Of a DNA stretch of 64,000 bases, positions 9,153 through 17,918 are shown in pieces. Within the stretch, counting starts at the first letter, position 1. The number at the start of each line of letters is the position of its first letter. Below the pieces are notes generated by a model, which saw only the letters and a list, made by a program, of their open reading frames with translations, was not told where the DNA came from and did no database searches. The position numbers and the translations under genes are program-made. This DNA is from Allobosea sp. CRIB-10 (GTDB taxonomy: Bacteria; Pseudomonadota; Alphaproteobacteria; Rhizobiales; Beijerinckiaceae). The stretch lies in the NCBI RefSeq assembly GCF_900112185.1, contig NZ_FOKP01000026.1:31953-95952 (forward strand), written 5' to 3'.

Positions 9153-11663
9153 TCAGAACTCTTCCCAGCCGGCATCGTCCGAGCGCGTATTGGCGCGCTT
9201 GCGGGCGGGAGACTCGCGGCCGGGCGCCCTCTTCTGCTCGGCAATGGCCGCGGCGAGCTTGCGCAGGCGCTCCGGCTCCGCGCCCTGGCCGGTCGCGATC
9301 GCCGCCAGGTCGGAGGTGCGCAAAGGCGGGGGAGCGTAGGGAGCGGCCGGCACCCTGGCGACCGGCGCGAGCTCATCGCCGGTCCTGAAGGCCGCGACCA
9401 GCGCATTGAGCTCGGCGATCTTGCCGGCAAGCGCATTGGCCGACGCCGCGCTCTGCTCGGCGAGCGCGGCGTTCGCCTGGGTCATCTCGTCCATATGCGC
9501 GACGGTCTGGCTCATCTCCTCGATGCCATTGGCCTGCTCGGTCGATGCGGTCGCGACCTCGGAGATGGTGTTCTGGACGCTGCGGGAAGCTTCGACGATG
9601 CGGGTCAGGGCATCGCCGGCCTGGCGGACCAGCTTCACGCCGGCTTCGACCTCGGTGTTCGAGGACGAGATCAGCCCGGAGATGTCCTTGGCCGCCTCGC
9701 CCGAGCGCTGGGCGAGGGTGCGGACCTCGGAGGCGACGACCGCAAAGCCCTTGCCTGCGTCGCCGGCACGGGCGGCTTCCACCGCCGCATTGAGCGCGAG
9801 CAGGTTGGTCTGGAAGGCGATGCCGTCGATCACCGAGACGATCTCGGAGATCTTCTTCGAGGCATCCTCGATCCGGGCCATGGCGGCGACTGCCTCGCTG
9901 GCGATGGCGCCGCCGTCCTGGGCGACCTGCATCGCTTGGCCGGCCTGGCGTACCGCCTGCTGAGAAGCCTGGGCGGACGCCTTGACCGAGGCGGCGAGCT
10001 CTTCTGTGGTCGCGGCACTTTCCTCCAGCGAGGAGGCCTGCTCCTCGGTGCGCTTGGAGAGGTCGTCGGCGCCGGTCGAAATCTCGCGGGCCGAGAGGCC
10101 GACATCCGAGGCGTTGGCCTGGATCGTCCGCATCGTCGTCGAGAGCCGTTCGGCAGTCTGGTTGATCGCCTCCTGCAAGGCGGCGAAACGGCCGCGATAG
10201 CCCGTGGTGACGCGGTGGGTCAGGTCGCCGGCGGCGAGCGACTGCATCGCGTCGGCGAACTCGGTCGTCGCCGCATCGACGACGGCGTTGATCTCGTTGA
10301 CGCCCTCGACCAGCTCGCGCAGCGGGCCGTCGACATCGCCGGCCTCGGCCTGGCCGGAGAAGTCGCCGGCGCGGGCCGCCGCGACGATTCCGGCGACCTC
10401 GCCGACGAGGGCGCGGACCTTGGCGGCCTGCTCGGCGTCGGCCAGCATGGCGACCTCGCGGTCGCGTCGGTTGGTTTCGAGCGCGAGCGCGTTCTGGCGG
10501 TAGTCCTCGAGCGCCTCGCTGAGCGTGCCGAGTTCGTCGGGGCAGGGCGGAGCCGGGATCTTCTGGGCGAAGTCACCGGCCTGCATGCCGGCCAGCGCCG
10601 TCTGCAATTGCACCAGCGGCCGGGTGATGCGGCGCTGGACGCCGCGCCAGCTCACGACGCAGATGGCGAGCAAAGCGAGGAAGAGGCCGCCGGTGATGGC
10701 GAGCCGGGTCCAGGCGCGCGTCAGCGTCGCTTGCGTGACGTTCTCCATCTCGTCGAAGGACTGGCCGACGGCGGCGAGGATGGTGCTGAACGGACCGTTG
10801 CACTGCTTGGTCCAGTCCTCGGCGCCGACGACCGGGCTGCTGCCCTGGCCGACGCGCCCGAGCTGCTCGTCCATCAGCCGGTTGGCGGCGGTGACCTCGG
10901 CGTTCATCGCGCCGACCTTGCGCACCAGCTCGGGGCTCACCCCCGGGCGCGCCGCGAGCTGGGTCAACTGGGCGACACCGGCATCTGAGGCGCCGCGCAT
11001 CTCGCCGAGCCGGCGCAGCTGCGCCGGCTCCATCGGCTTGTTGCTGCCGAAGACCGGACGGAGGATCGAGCACTGCGTGCCGTAATTCGAGCGAACCCGC
11101 CAGCCGGCCGCCTTGAAGTTCTGCAGGTCGGCGAGCATCGGATCGGCCAGGCGCACCGCCGTCGAGGTCGCGTCCGAGGCTGTGGTCATCGCGGTCTCGA
11201 TCTCGCCGACGCCGTTGTACCAGGGCATGGTGGCGGCGAGGCTGCGCTGCGGCTTCGGCTTGGCCGCTTCCGCATAGATCTCCGGCAGCTTGGCGGCGGT
11301 CGCCTTTTCCTTCTGGTCGATCGCGTCGGCGAGCGCCTTGCGGTCGGAAAGGTCGGTGCTGCGCAGCAGCGCGATGGCACTGGCGAGGGCGTCGCGATTG
11401 GCCTGCTCGATCTTCTTCAGCGTCGGCGCGGGATCGTCGGCGACCTGGATCGCGGTCTGGGCCTGGCCGCGATTGGAGCGGATGGTGTTGCCGGCGTTGA
11501 GGAGGGCCTCGTCGGCAGCGACCAGCTCGACGAGCCGCCGGCTGGTCAGCACGTCCTCGACGGACTGTTCCGCGAGAAAGGCGAGCGCGCCGAGGCCTGG
11601 CACGCACAGGCACGCCATGGTCGCGATGAGGTAGTTTTTGATCGAAGCGGGAAAGAGATTCAC
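9153..11663 (-). CDS. Membrane chemoreceptor with C-terminal CheR/CheB-type tether
   Basis: An 836-residue MCP starting at GTG 11663. The first helix is at about 11-31 (YLIATMACLCVPGLGALAFL), followed by a large ~285-residue helical periplasmic domain. The second helix (LAITGGLFLALLAICVVSW, 321-339) leads to HAMP (ITRPLVQLQTALAGMQAGDF), a second HAMP-like stretch, and the methyl-accepting domain with the tip FQTNLLALNAAVEAARAGDAG. The last five residues are GWEEF at the end of a flexible Arg/Ser/Pro-rich tail. This matches the xWxxF pentapeptide that tethers CheR and CheB in high-abundance receptors such as Tar. That makes it a candidate major receptor able to help adaptation of the neighbouring tail-less MCP. 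Ligand unknown; the periplasmic part has two Cys (about 198 and 288) that might form a disulfide. Confidence 0.9.
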   Translation of the reverse strand: MNLFPASIKNYLIATMACLCVPGLGALAFLAEQSVEDVLTSRRLVELVAADEALLNAGNTIRSNRGQAQTAIQVADDPAPTLKKIEQANRDALASAIALLRSTDLSDRKALADAIDQKEKATAAKLPEIYAEAAKPKPQRSLAATMPWYNGVGEIETAMTTASDATSTAVRLADPMLADLQNFKAAGWRVRSNYGTQCSILRPVFGSNKPMEPAQLRRLGEMRGASDAGVAQLTQLAARPGVSPELVRKVGAMNAEVTAANRLMDEQLGRVGQGSSPVVGAEDWTKQCNGPFSTILAAVGQSFDEMENVTQATLTRAWTRLAITGGLFLALLAICVVSWRGVQRRITRPLVQLQTALAGMQAGDFAQKIPAPPCPDELGTLSEALEDYRQNALALETNRRDREVAMLADAEQAAKVRALVGEVAGIVAAARAGDFSGQAEAGDVDGPLRELVEGVNEINAVVDAATTEFADAMQSLAAGDLTHRVTTGYRGRFAALQEAINQTAERLSTTMRTIQANASDVGLSAREISTGADDLSKRTEEQASSLEESAATTEELAASVKASAQASQQAVRQAGQAMQVAQDGGAIASEAVAAMARIEDASKKISEIVSVIDGIAFQTNLLALNAAVEAARAGDAGKGFAVVASEVRTLAQRSGEAAKDISGLISSSNTEVEAGVKLVRQAGDALTRIVEASRSVQNTISEVATASTEQANGIEEMSQTVAHMDEMTQANAALAEQSAASANALAGKIAELNALVAAFRTGDELAPVARVPAAPYAPPPLRTSDLAAIATGQGAEPERLRKLAAAIAEQKRAPGRESPARKRANTRSDDAGWEEF

Positions 11664-11819
11664 GGGCGCTGTCCGGGCTGTTCTGGCGCGGACAGGGAGG
11701 AGTCAGCGCTCCGCCCCCGCTCGCGATGTCGGGTCCGGCAGCGTTGCCAGCATACCTTTAAAATTTTGCCTCATTTCGGCCTTTTCGCGGGCTCTGGCCC
11801 CAACCCGTCTCGCCCCTCA

Positions 11820-11926
11820 GCCCTCACCGTGAGGAGCGATCGCAGATCGCGTCTCGAAGGATGCTCCGTTACCAGCTGGAGCATCCTTCGAGACGGCCGC
11901 TCACGCCGCCTCCTCAGGATGAGGGC
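11820..11926. repeat. Palindromic intergenic element, family A copy 1
   Basis: A ~107-bp element whose ends pair (CCCTCACCGTGAGGAG / CTCCTCAGGATGAGGG) and whose centre is an inverted repeat of GAAGGATGCTCC / GGAGCATCCTTC. Closely related copies lie at 34741-34852 and 44032-44136. It sits after the dipeptidase gene and upstream of an MCP gene, and holds no coding potential of its own. Confidence 0.8.
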
Positions 11927-11952
11927 CGAGCGCGGGATATCGTCAGTCGCGC

Positions 11953-13095
11953 TCAGCGCGCGGCGACACGCGCGACCGCGCGCATCACCCTCAGCATGTT
12001 GCCGCCGGCGAGCTTGGCGAGGTTCTCGTCCGACCAGCCGCGGCGGATCAGCTCGGCGATCACGGACGGGAAGGTCGAAGCGTCCTCCAGCCCCTCGGGA
12101 TTGAGGCCGCCGAAGAAGTCGGAGCCGATGCCGATATGATCGTGGCCGATCCGTCTGGCGAGATATTCGACATGGTCGCAATACTGCGCCAGCGTCGCCT
12201 TGGGGCGGGGGCCGGCGGTGCGGGTGATCTCGGCCTCGGCCTTCTTGTAGTCGAACCCCTCCGGCGTCTTGCCGTACTGGTCCTTGGCCGGGCGGTGCCA
12301 GTCGCGCGAGGCCTGGCTGATGAAGTCGGGCACGAAGGTCGCCATCACCAGCCCGTCGTTCCCGGCGACCCGGTCGAGCACGTCGTCCGGGACATTGCGC
12401 GGGTGATCGCAGAGCGAAAAAGCGTTTGAGTGCGACCAGACCACCGGGGCCGTGCTGATGTCGAGCACGTCGTGCATCACCTTAGGCGCGACATGGGCGA
12501 GGTCGACGATCATGCCGAGCCGGTTCATCCGGCCGATCACCTCTTTGCCGAAATCGGTGAGACCGTTGTGGCGCGGCGCATCGGTGGCCGAATCGCACCA
12601 GTCATGGGTGTCGTTGTGGCAGAGTGTCATCAGCCGGACGCCGAGGTCCCAATAGGCGTCGAGCGCGTCGAGCTCGTTGTCGAGCGCTGAGCCGTTCTCG
12701 ATCGTCATGAACAGGGCGATCCGCCCCTCCTTCTTCGCCGCCTCGACGTCGTCGGCCGACAGGCCCGGCCTGAACACGTCGGCATGGTGCTCCCAGATCC
12801 GGCGCATCAGCGCGATCTGAGCCAGCGCGAAACCGGCGGGCTTGGGATGGTTCGGCGGGACATAGGCTGCGAAGAACTGTCCCGCGAGCTTGCCGGCCTG
12901 CATGCGCGGAATGTCGGTATCGGTCTCGGGGTGCACCTTGCCGAGATCATAGACGCCGAGATCGCCTCTCGCGGTCCGGTCGAGCCGCACGACAAAGGGC
13001 AGGTCGTTGTGGCCGTCGATCAGCGGGACTCGGTCGAGCAAGGCGAGCGCCTTGTCGTAGGCGGCATCGGCGAGGGGAGGGGCGGCGAGGACCAT
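11953..13095 (-). CDS. Membrane dipeptidase (renal dipeptidase family, M19)
   Basis: A 380-residue zinc dipeptidase. Metal-site motifs are visible: LIDGHNDLPF (His29 and Asp31), MTIENGSAL (bridging Glu), VDLAHVAPKVMHDVLD, PVVWSHSNAFSLCDHPRN and IGIGSDFFGG. The family cleaves dipeptides, often with broad side-chain or D-residue tolerance. The open frame extends upstream to 13443, but the extra ~116 residues look like non-coding translation. ATG 13095 (MVLAAPPLADAAYDKA) gives the normal family length. No signal peptide is evident, so a cytoplasmic enzyme is likely. It diverges from the liv importer operon. A link between dipeptide hydrolysis and amino-acid uptake is plausible but inferred. Confidence 0.88.
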   Translation of the reverse strand: MVLAAPPLADAAYDKALALLDRVPLIDGHNDLPFVVRLDRTARGDLGVYDLGKVHPETDTDIPRMQAGKLAGQFFAAYVPPNHPKPAGFALAQIALMRRIWEHHADVFRPGLSADDVEAAKKEGRIALFMTIENGSALDNELDALDAYWDLGVRLMTLCHNDTHDWCDSATDAPRHNGLTDFGKEVIGRMNRLGMIVDLAHVAPKVMHDVLDISTAPVVWSHSNAFSLCDHPRNVPDDVLDRVAGNDGLVMATFVPDFISQASRDWHRPAKDQYGKTPEGFDYKKAEAEITRTAGPRPKATLAQYCDHVEYLARRIGHDHIGIGSDFFGGLNPEGLEDASTFPSVIAELIRRGWSDENLAKLAGGNMLRVMRAVARVAAR

Positions 13096-13505
13096 GGCGC
13101 ACCTGGGAAGCGGGGCTGGGGGCGGGATTCGCGAGGAGGAGATCGTGGCAGCGCGCGAGCCCGTGCGCGAGGCCAAATCAGCGTGCCTTGAGCGCGATTG
13201 GAGCCACCATTCCGGTATCTCGCGTCCTGGTGGTGCGACATCAGCGACGTGAGCAGCCGATATCGCGGGATCGTGTACTGCATGCCGAGCAATCATCTTG
13301 CGCCGAATGCGCGCAGGGCCGCAGCATCGGCTGCCTATTGCATATGCAATGTCGCGCAGATTGCTTTTGACAGAAATGTGGCGCGGGGTGATTGTCGAGC
13401 GCGCAGACGGTTGGTAGCTCTGCGCCGAAATCGCATCCCGCATGCGCCGGTGTCATACCGCGCAACAAGAACGGGCAACTGATTCGAGGGGTTAGGCGTC
13501 GTTCA
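13096..13505. other. 410-bp divergent control region, dipeptidase / livH
   Basis: No credible gene is visible. The region holds a perfect 14-bp palindrome at 13337-13350. A GAGGGG purine run lies 5' of livH at about 13487, rather far from the ATG. Promoters of both divergent units must lie here. Confidence 0.5.
13337..13350. promoter_or_regulatory. Perfect palindrome upstream of livH, candidate operator
   Basis: ATTGCATATGCAAT is its own reverse complement and lies about 155 bp before the livH start and 240 bp before the dipeptidase start. The half-site spacing resembles GntR/FCD-type or similar dimeric regulator sites. The cognate regulator is not identified in the window. Confidence 0.4.
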
Positions 13506-14423
13506 ATGGAAGTCTTCGTCCAGCAGCTCATCAATGGGCTGACCCTGGGGTCGATCTACGGCCTCATCGCCATCGGCTATACGATGGTCTTCGGCATCAT
13601 CGGCATGGTGAATTTCGCCCATGGCGACGTGTTCATGCTGTCGGCCTTCATCGCGCTGATCTTCTTCATGCTGATTTCGGCCTGGCTCGGCGCCGGACTA
13701 ATCGTGCTGTCACTGTTCTTCGTCCTGATCCTGGCGATGTTCTTCACTTCGCTGTGGAACTGGACGATCGAGCGGGTGGCCTACCGGCCGTTGCGCGGTT
13801 CGTTCCGACTCGCGCCGCTGATCTCGGCGATCGGCATGTCGATCTTCCTGATGAATTTCGTCCAGGTCGTGCAGGGTCCGCGCAACAAGCCGACGCCGCC
13901 GATGCTGAACAAGTCGATCCTGCTGATCGACAGCGCGACCTACCCGGTCTCGATCTCCTACAAGCAGATCGTCATCATCGTGACCACGATCGTGCTGCTC
14001 GCCGCCTTCTGGTACCTGGTGCAGAAGACGCCGCTCGGCCGGGCCCAGCGCGCCTGCGAGCAGGATCGCAAGATGGCCTCGCTCCTGGGCATCGACGTCG
14101 ACCGCACCATCTCGATCACCTTCGTGATGGGCGCGGCGCTCGCGGCGGTCGCCGGCGTGATGTATCTCGTGCTCTACGGCGTGGTCTCCTTCCATGACGG
14201 CTTCGTGCCGGGCGTGAAGGCCTTCACTGCGGCTGTGCTCGGCGGCATCGGCTCGCTGCCCGGCGCGGTGCTCGGCGGCTTGCTGATCGGCCTGATCGAG
14301 GTGATGTGGTCGGCCTATTTCACCATCGACTACAAGGACGTCGCCGCCTTCTGCATCCTCGCGGTCGTCCTCGTGTTCATGCCCTCCGGCATCCTCGGCC
14401 GGCCCGAAGTCGAGAAGGTCTGA
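13506..14423 (+). CDS. livH: Branched-chain amino-acid ABC transporter permease LivH
   Basis: A 305-residue inner-membrane permease with about eight helices. The N-terminus is typical: FVQQLINGLTLGSIYGLIAI, then GYTMVFGIIGMVNFAHGDVF. The EAA-like loop (LGRAQRACEQDRKMASLLGI) that contacts the ATPase is present. The frame is open further upstream, but ATG 13506 gives the conserved LivH start. It is the first gene of livH-livM-livG-livF; livM follows after 4 bp. With LivM it forms the translocation path for leucine-type or amide substrates delivered by the binding protein encoded at 17919. Confidence 0.9.
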   Translation: MEVFVQQLINGLTLGSIYGLIAIGYTMVFGIIGMVNFAHGDVFMLSAFIALIFFMLISAWLGAGLIVLSLFFVLILAMFFTSLWNWTIERVAYRPLRGSFRLAPLISAIGMSIFLMNFVQVVQGPRNKPTPPMLNKSILLIDSATYPVSISYKQIVIIVTTIVLLAAFWYLVQKTPLGRAQRACEQDRKMASLLGIDVDRTISITFVMGAALAAVAGVMYLVLYGVVSFHDGFVPGVKAFTAAVLGGIGSLPGAVLGGLLIGLIEVMWSAYFTIDYKDVAAFCILAVVLVFMPSGILGRPEVEKV

Positions 14424-14427
14424 GCCC

Positions 14428-15810
14428 ATGGCCATGGACGCATCGACGCCGGCCAAGCGCCAGGCCGACATGACGCGGGCGCTGAAGGAGGCCGCCTTCG
14501 CGGCGCTGATCACCTTCGGCCTGTGCATCCCGATCATCGCCTGGGGCACGCGCCAGAACCTCGACAACCAGCTCGTGCTCGATCCGCGCTGGGACGCGGT
14601 GGCCTGGGCAGTGGCGATCGTCTTCGTCGGCCGCTTCCTGATGGCGCTGCGCCAGCAGAAGCGCAGCGAGGGCAAGTCGGTCGTCCGGCTCCTGCCGCAT
14701 GGCACCATCGGCTTCTTCCAGCGCAACTCGAAGTTGTTCTCGCTGTTCGGGCTCGGCTTCCTGCTGACCTTCCCGATCATCGCGATCAACCTCGCGGGCT
14801 GGGGCGGGGCGCTGAAGTGGATCGACAATTTCGGCGTCCAGATCCTGATCTATGTGATGCTCGGTTGGGGTCTGAACATCGTCGTCGGCCTCGCCGGCCT
14901 GCTCGATCTCGGCTATGTCGCCTTCTATGCGGTCGGCGCCTATTCATACGCGCTGCTGGCCAAGAATTTCGGCCTGTCCTTCTGGATCCTGTTGCCGATG
15001 GCCGGCATCCTCGCCGCCTTCTGGGGCATGATCCTCGGCTTCCCGGTGCTGCGCCTGCGCGGCGACTATCTCGCCATCGTCACGCTGGCCTTCGGCGAGA
15101 TCATCCGCCTCGTCCTGATCAACTGGACGGATTTCTCGAATGGCTATGCCGGCATCTCCGGCATCCCGCGACCGACCTTCTTCGGCATACCGTTCACGGC
15201 AGGCGATGACGGCTTCGCGGCGGTATTCGGGCTGGAGTTCTCGCCGCTCTACCGCACGATCTTCCTCTACTACGTCATCCTGATGCTGGCGCTGCTGACC
15301 GCCTATGTCAGCCTGCGCCTGCGGCGCCTGCCGGTCGGGCGCGCCTGGGAGGCGCTGCGCGAGGATGAGATCGCCTGCCGTTCGCTCGGCATCAACACCA
15401 CCAACACCAAGCTGACCGCCTTCTCGATCGGCGCCATGTTCGGCGGCTTCGCAGGCTCGTTCTTCGCGGCGCGGCAGGGTTTCATCTCGCCTGAATCCTT
15501 CGTCTTCATGGAATCGGCGATCATCCTCGCCATCGTCGTGCTCGGCGGCATGGGCTCGCTCTGGGGTTGCGCCATCGCCGCGATCGCGATGATCGGCGGC
15601 ACCGAGCTCTTGCGTGAACTCGACTGGCTGAAGCAGATCTTCGGGCCCGATTTCGACCCGACCAAGTATCGCATGCTGATCTTCGGCTTCGCCATGGTGG
15701 TGATCATGATCTGGAAGCCGCGCGGGCTGATCTCGACCCGAGAACCCACGGCGTTCCTCAAGGAGAAGAAAGCGATCTCGGCCGACATGGTCCAGGAGGG
15801 GCACGGCTGA
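14428..15810 (+). CDS. livM: Branched-chain amino-acid ABC transporter permease LivM
   Basis: A 460-residue permease. The first ~130 residues are an extension with extra helices (EAAFAALITFGLCIPIIAWG, WAVAIVFVGRFLMAL). The conserved LivM core follows: GWGLNIVVGLAGLLDLGYVA, FPVLRLRGDYLAIVTLAFGE and WEALREDEIACRSLGINTTN, the ATPase-contact loop. The stop overlaps the livG start by one base (TGATG), showing translational coupling. The long N-terminus is the common form in Rhizobiales importers with a DUF3382-like segment. Confidence 0.9.
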   Translation: MAMDASTPAKRQADMTRALKEAAFAALITFGLCIPIIAWGTRQNLDNQLVLDPRWDAVAWAVAIVFVGRFLMALRQQKRSEGKSVVRLLPHGTIGFFQRNSKLFSLFGLGFLLTFPIIAINLAGWGGALKWIDNFGVQILIYVMLGWGLNIVVGLAGLLDLGYVAFYAVGAYSYALLAKNFGLSFWILLPMAGILAAFWGMILGFPVLRLRGDYLAIVTLAFGEIIRLVLINWTDFSNGYAGISGIPRPTFFGIPFTAGDDGFAAVFGLEFSPLYRTIFLYYVILMLALLTAYVSLRLRRLPVGRAWEALREDEIACRSLGINTTNTKLTAFSIGAMFGGFAGSFFAARQGFISPESFVFMESAIILAIVVLGGMGSLWGCAIAAIAMIGGTELLRELDWLKQIFGPDFDPTKYRMLIFGFAMVVIMIWKPRGLISTREPTAFLKEKKAISADMVQEGHG

Positions 15811-16661
15811 TGACGACCAAACCGCTTCTCCAGGTCGAGCATGTCACCATGCGCTTCGGCGGCCTGACCGCCGTCAACGACCTCTCCTTCGAGGCCCGCA
15901 AGGGCGACATCACCGCGCTGATCGGCCCGAACGGGGCCGGCAAGACCACGGTGTTCAACTGCATCACCGGCTTCTACAAGCCGACCGAAGGCATGATGAC
16001 GCTGACGCAGGAGAATCCAGATGGTTCTTCGGGAGACAGCTACCTGCTCGAGCGCATGCCCGACTTCCGGATCGCCTGGAAGGCCAAGGTCGCCCGCACC
16101 TTCCAGAATATCCGCCTCTTCGGCGGCATGACGGTGCTGGAGAACCTCCTGGTCGCGCAGCACAACCCGCTGATGATCGCCTCGGGCTTCACCTTCCTCG
16201 GCGTGCTCGGCATCGGCGGCTACAAGGCGCGCGAGAAGGAGGCGATCGAGAAGGCCAAGTTCTGGCTCGAGAAGATCAACCTGGTTCATCGCGCCGACGA
16301 TCCCGCCGCGGACCTGCCCTATGGCGACCAACGCCGCCTGGAGATCGCGCGCGCCATGTGCACCGACCCGGTGCTGCTCTGCCTCGACGAGCCAGCCGCG
16401 GGCCTCAACCCGCGCGAAAGCCTCGACCTCAACAATCTCCTGCTGTCGATCCGCAAGGACCACGGCACGGCGCTCCTGCTGATCGAACATGACATGTCGG
16501 TGGTGATGGAAATCTCTGATCATGTCGTGGTGCTTGACTACGGCACCAAGATCGCGGACGGCACGCCGGCCGAAGTCCAGGCCGATCCGAAGGTGATCGC
16601 GGCCTATCTCGGCGTCGACGACGAAGAGGTCGAAGCGGTGGAAGCGGAGGTCGGCCTATGA
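15810..16661 (+). CDS. livG: Branched-chain amino-acid ABC transporter ATPase LivG
   Basis: A 283-residue ABC ATPase: Walker A GPNGAGKTT (39-47), Q-loop region (ARTFQNIRLFGGMTVLENL), signature LPYGDQRRLEIARAM (the LivG-type variant of LSGGQ), Walker B LLCLDEPAAGLNP and switch His in LLLIEHDMSVVM. It works with LivF on the cytoplasmic side of LivHM. The C-terminus is a short acidic tail (DDEEVEAVEAEVGL). Its stop overlaps the livF start by 4 bp (ATGA). Confidence 0.92.
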   Translation: MTTKPLLQVEHVTMRFGGLTAVNDLSFEARKGDITALIGPNGAGKTTVFNCITGFYKPTEGMMTLTQENPDGSSGDSYLLERMPDFRIAWKAKVARTFQNIRLFGGMTVLENLLVAQHNPLMIASGFTFLGVLGIGGYKAREKEAIEKAKFWLEKINLVHRADDPAADLPYGDQRRLEIARAMCTDPVLLCLDEPAAGLNPRESLDLNNLLLSIRKDHGTALLLIEHDMSVVMEISDHVVVLDYGTKIADGTPAEVQADPKVIAAYLGVDDEEVEAVEAEVGL

Positions 16662-17389
16662 GCGAGGCTCAACCGCTCCTCTCGGTCCGCGGCGTCAAGA
16701 CCTATTACGGCAAGATCATCGCGCTGAAGGGCGTCGATGTCGACGTCCGCCAGGGCGAGATCGTGACCATGATCGGCGCCAACGGTGCCGGCAAATCGAC
16801 GCTGATGATGACGATCTTCGGCGCGCCGCAGGCCCGCGAAGGCTCGATCACCTATGAAGGGCGCGACATCACCAAGATGCCGAGCCACGAGATCGCGCGC
16901 CTCGGCATCGCGCAGTCGCCGGAAGGGCGGCGCATCTTCCCGCGCATGACGGTATTCGAGAATCTGCAGATGGGCGCAGCCGTTGCCGGCATGCAGCATT
17001 TCGACGAGGACCTCGAGACAATCTGCACGCTGTTCCCGCGCGTGAAGGAGCGCCTGCAGCAGCGCGGCGGCACGCTTTCGGGCGGCGAGCAGCAGATGGT
17101 GGCGATCGCGCGCGCCCTGATGGCACGGCCGAAGCTCCTGATGCTCGACGAGCCTTCGCTCGGTCTCGCGCCGCTGATCGTCAAGCAGATCTTCGAGGCG
17201 ATCAAGGAACTCAACCGCAGCCAGGGCTTGACCGTGTTCCTGGTCGAGCAGAACGCTTTCCATGCGCTCAAGCTCGCCCATCGTGGCTATGTCATGGTCA
17301 ACGGCGTGATCACCATGAGCGGCAGCGGCAAGGAGCTGCTCGCCAATCCGCAGGTGAGGGCGGCCTATCTCGAAGGCGGGCGGCATTGA
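16658..17389 (+). CDS. livF: Branched-chain amino-acid ABC transporter ATPase LivF
   Basis: A 243-residue second ATPase of the importer: Walker A GANGAGKST (40-48), signature LSGGEQQMVAIARAL, Walker B LLMLDEPSLGLAP and the LivF-typical segment ARLGIAQSPEGRRIFPRMTV. It starts inside the end of livG (ATGA overlap), and a small membrane protein gene follows 29 bp later. Confidence 0.92.
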   Translation: MSEAQPLLSVRGVKTYYGKIIALKGVDVDVRQGEIVTMIGANGAGKSTLMMTIFGAPQAREGSITYEGRDITKMPSHEIARLGIAQSPEGRRIFPRMTVFENLQMGAAVAGMQHFDEDLETICTLFPRVKERLQQRGGTLSGGEQQMVAIARALMARPKLLMLDEPSLGLAPLIVKQIFEAIKELNRSQGLTVFLVEQNAFHALKLAHRGYVMVNGVITMSGSGKELLANPQVRAAYLEGGRH

Positions 17390-17418
17390 GCGCCGCGAGC
17401 TTTTAACGGAGCACGCTG

Positions 17419-17772
17419 ATGCAGGGCATTCTCTATGAGGAGCCGACCGTCTGGCTCTTTCTCCTCGTCACGGTGGTGATGGGCGGCTGGGCCGCCTGGA
17501 TGGCGGGGCGGGCGGTGGCGATCACCTGGCGGCCGCCGATTCAGCTCGTCTTCTATACGTTGATCCTCGGGCTGGTGATCCGCTTCATCCACTTCGCCCT
17601 GTTCGAGGCGACGCTGCTGTCGCCGCACTATTACATCGTCGACACGCTGGTGCTCTTCGCCTTCAGTTTCGCCGGCTGGCGCTACAACCGGGCGCGGCAG
17701 ATGACGACGCAATATCGCTGGCTCTACGAGCGCACCGGACCCTTCAGCTGGAGGGCTCGGGAGAGCTCCTGA
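17419..17772 (+). CDS. Small membrane protein of the liv operon (DUF6867-like)
   Basis: A 117-residue protein with three likely helices (VWLFLLVTVVMGGWAAWMAG, PIQLVFYTLILGLVIRFIHF, YYIVDTLVLFAFSFAGWRYN) and a short basic cytoplasmic tail ending in WRARESS. It lies between livF and the binding-protein gene in the same direction. Its position and size suggest the small conserved protein often seen in alphaproteobacterial liv operons; the DUF6867 name is from memory. Function is unknown; an accessory role in the importer is only inferred from position. Confidence 0.75.
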   Translation: MQGILYEEPTVWLFLLVTVVMGGWAAWMAGRAVAITWRPPIQLVFYTLILGLVIRFIHFALFEATLLSPHYYIVDTLVLFAFSFAGWRYNRARQMTTQYRWLYERTGPFSWRARESS

Positions 17773-17918
17773 GACAGCGCGAACACCACCAAAGTTCACC
17801 GGGCTTGCCGCGTGACAGCACCTCGAAAAAGCGCAAGACTGCGTTTTCCGGTGGCACCACGCGCCGAGACGGGACGGCACGTCCGCCCCGTAAAATTCTC
17901 ACAGGGGAGTCACAACGC

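Noticed and set aside
9108..10988. 626-codon plus-strand open frame opposite the chemoreceptor
   Set aside because: It has Asp/Arg/Gly/Leu-rich composition without domains and lies wholly antisense to a clear MCP. It is a GC-rich shadow frame.
17773..17918. Riboswitch or leader before livJ
   Set aside because: A short gap with no recognisable aptamer; only a ribosome-binding site can be supported.
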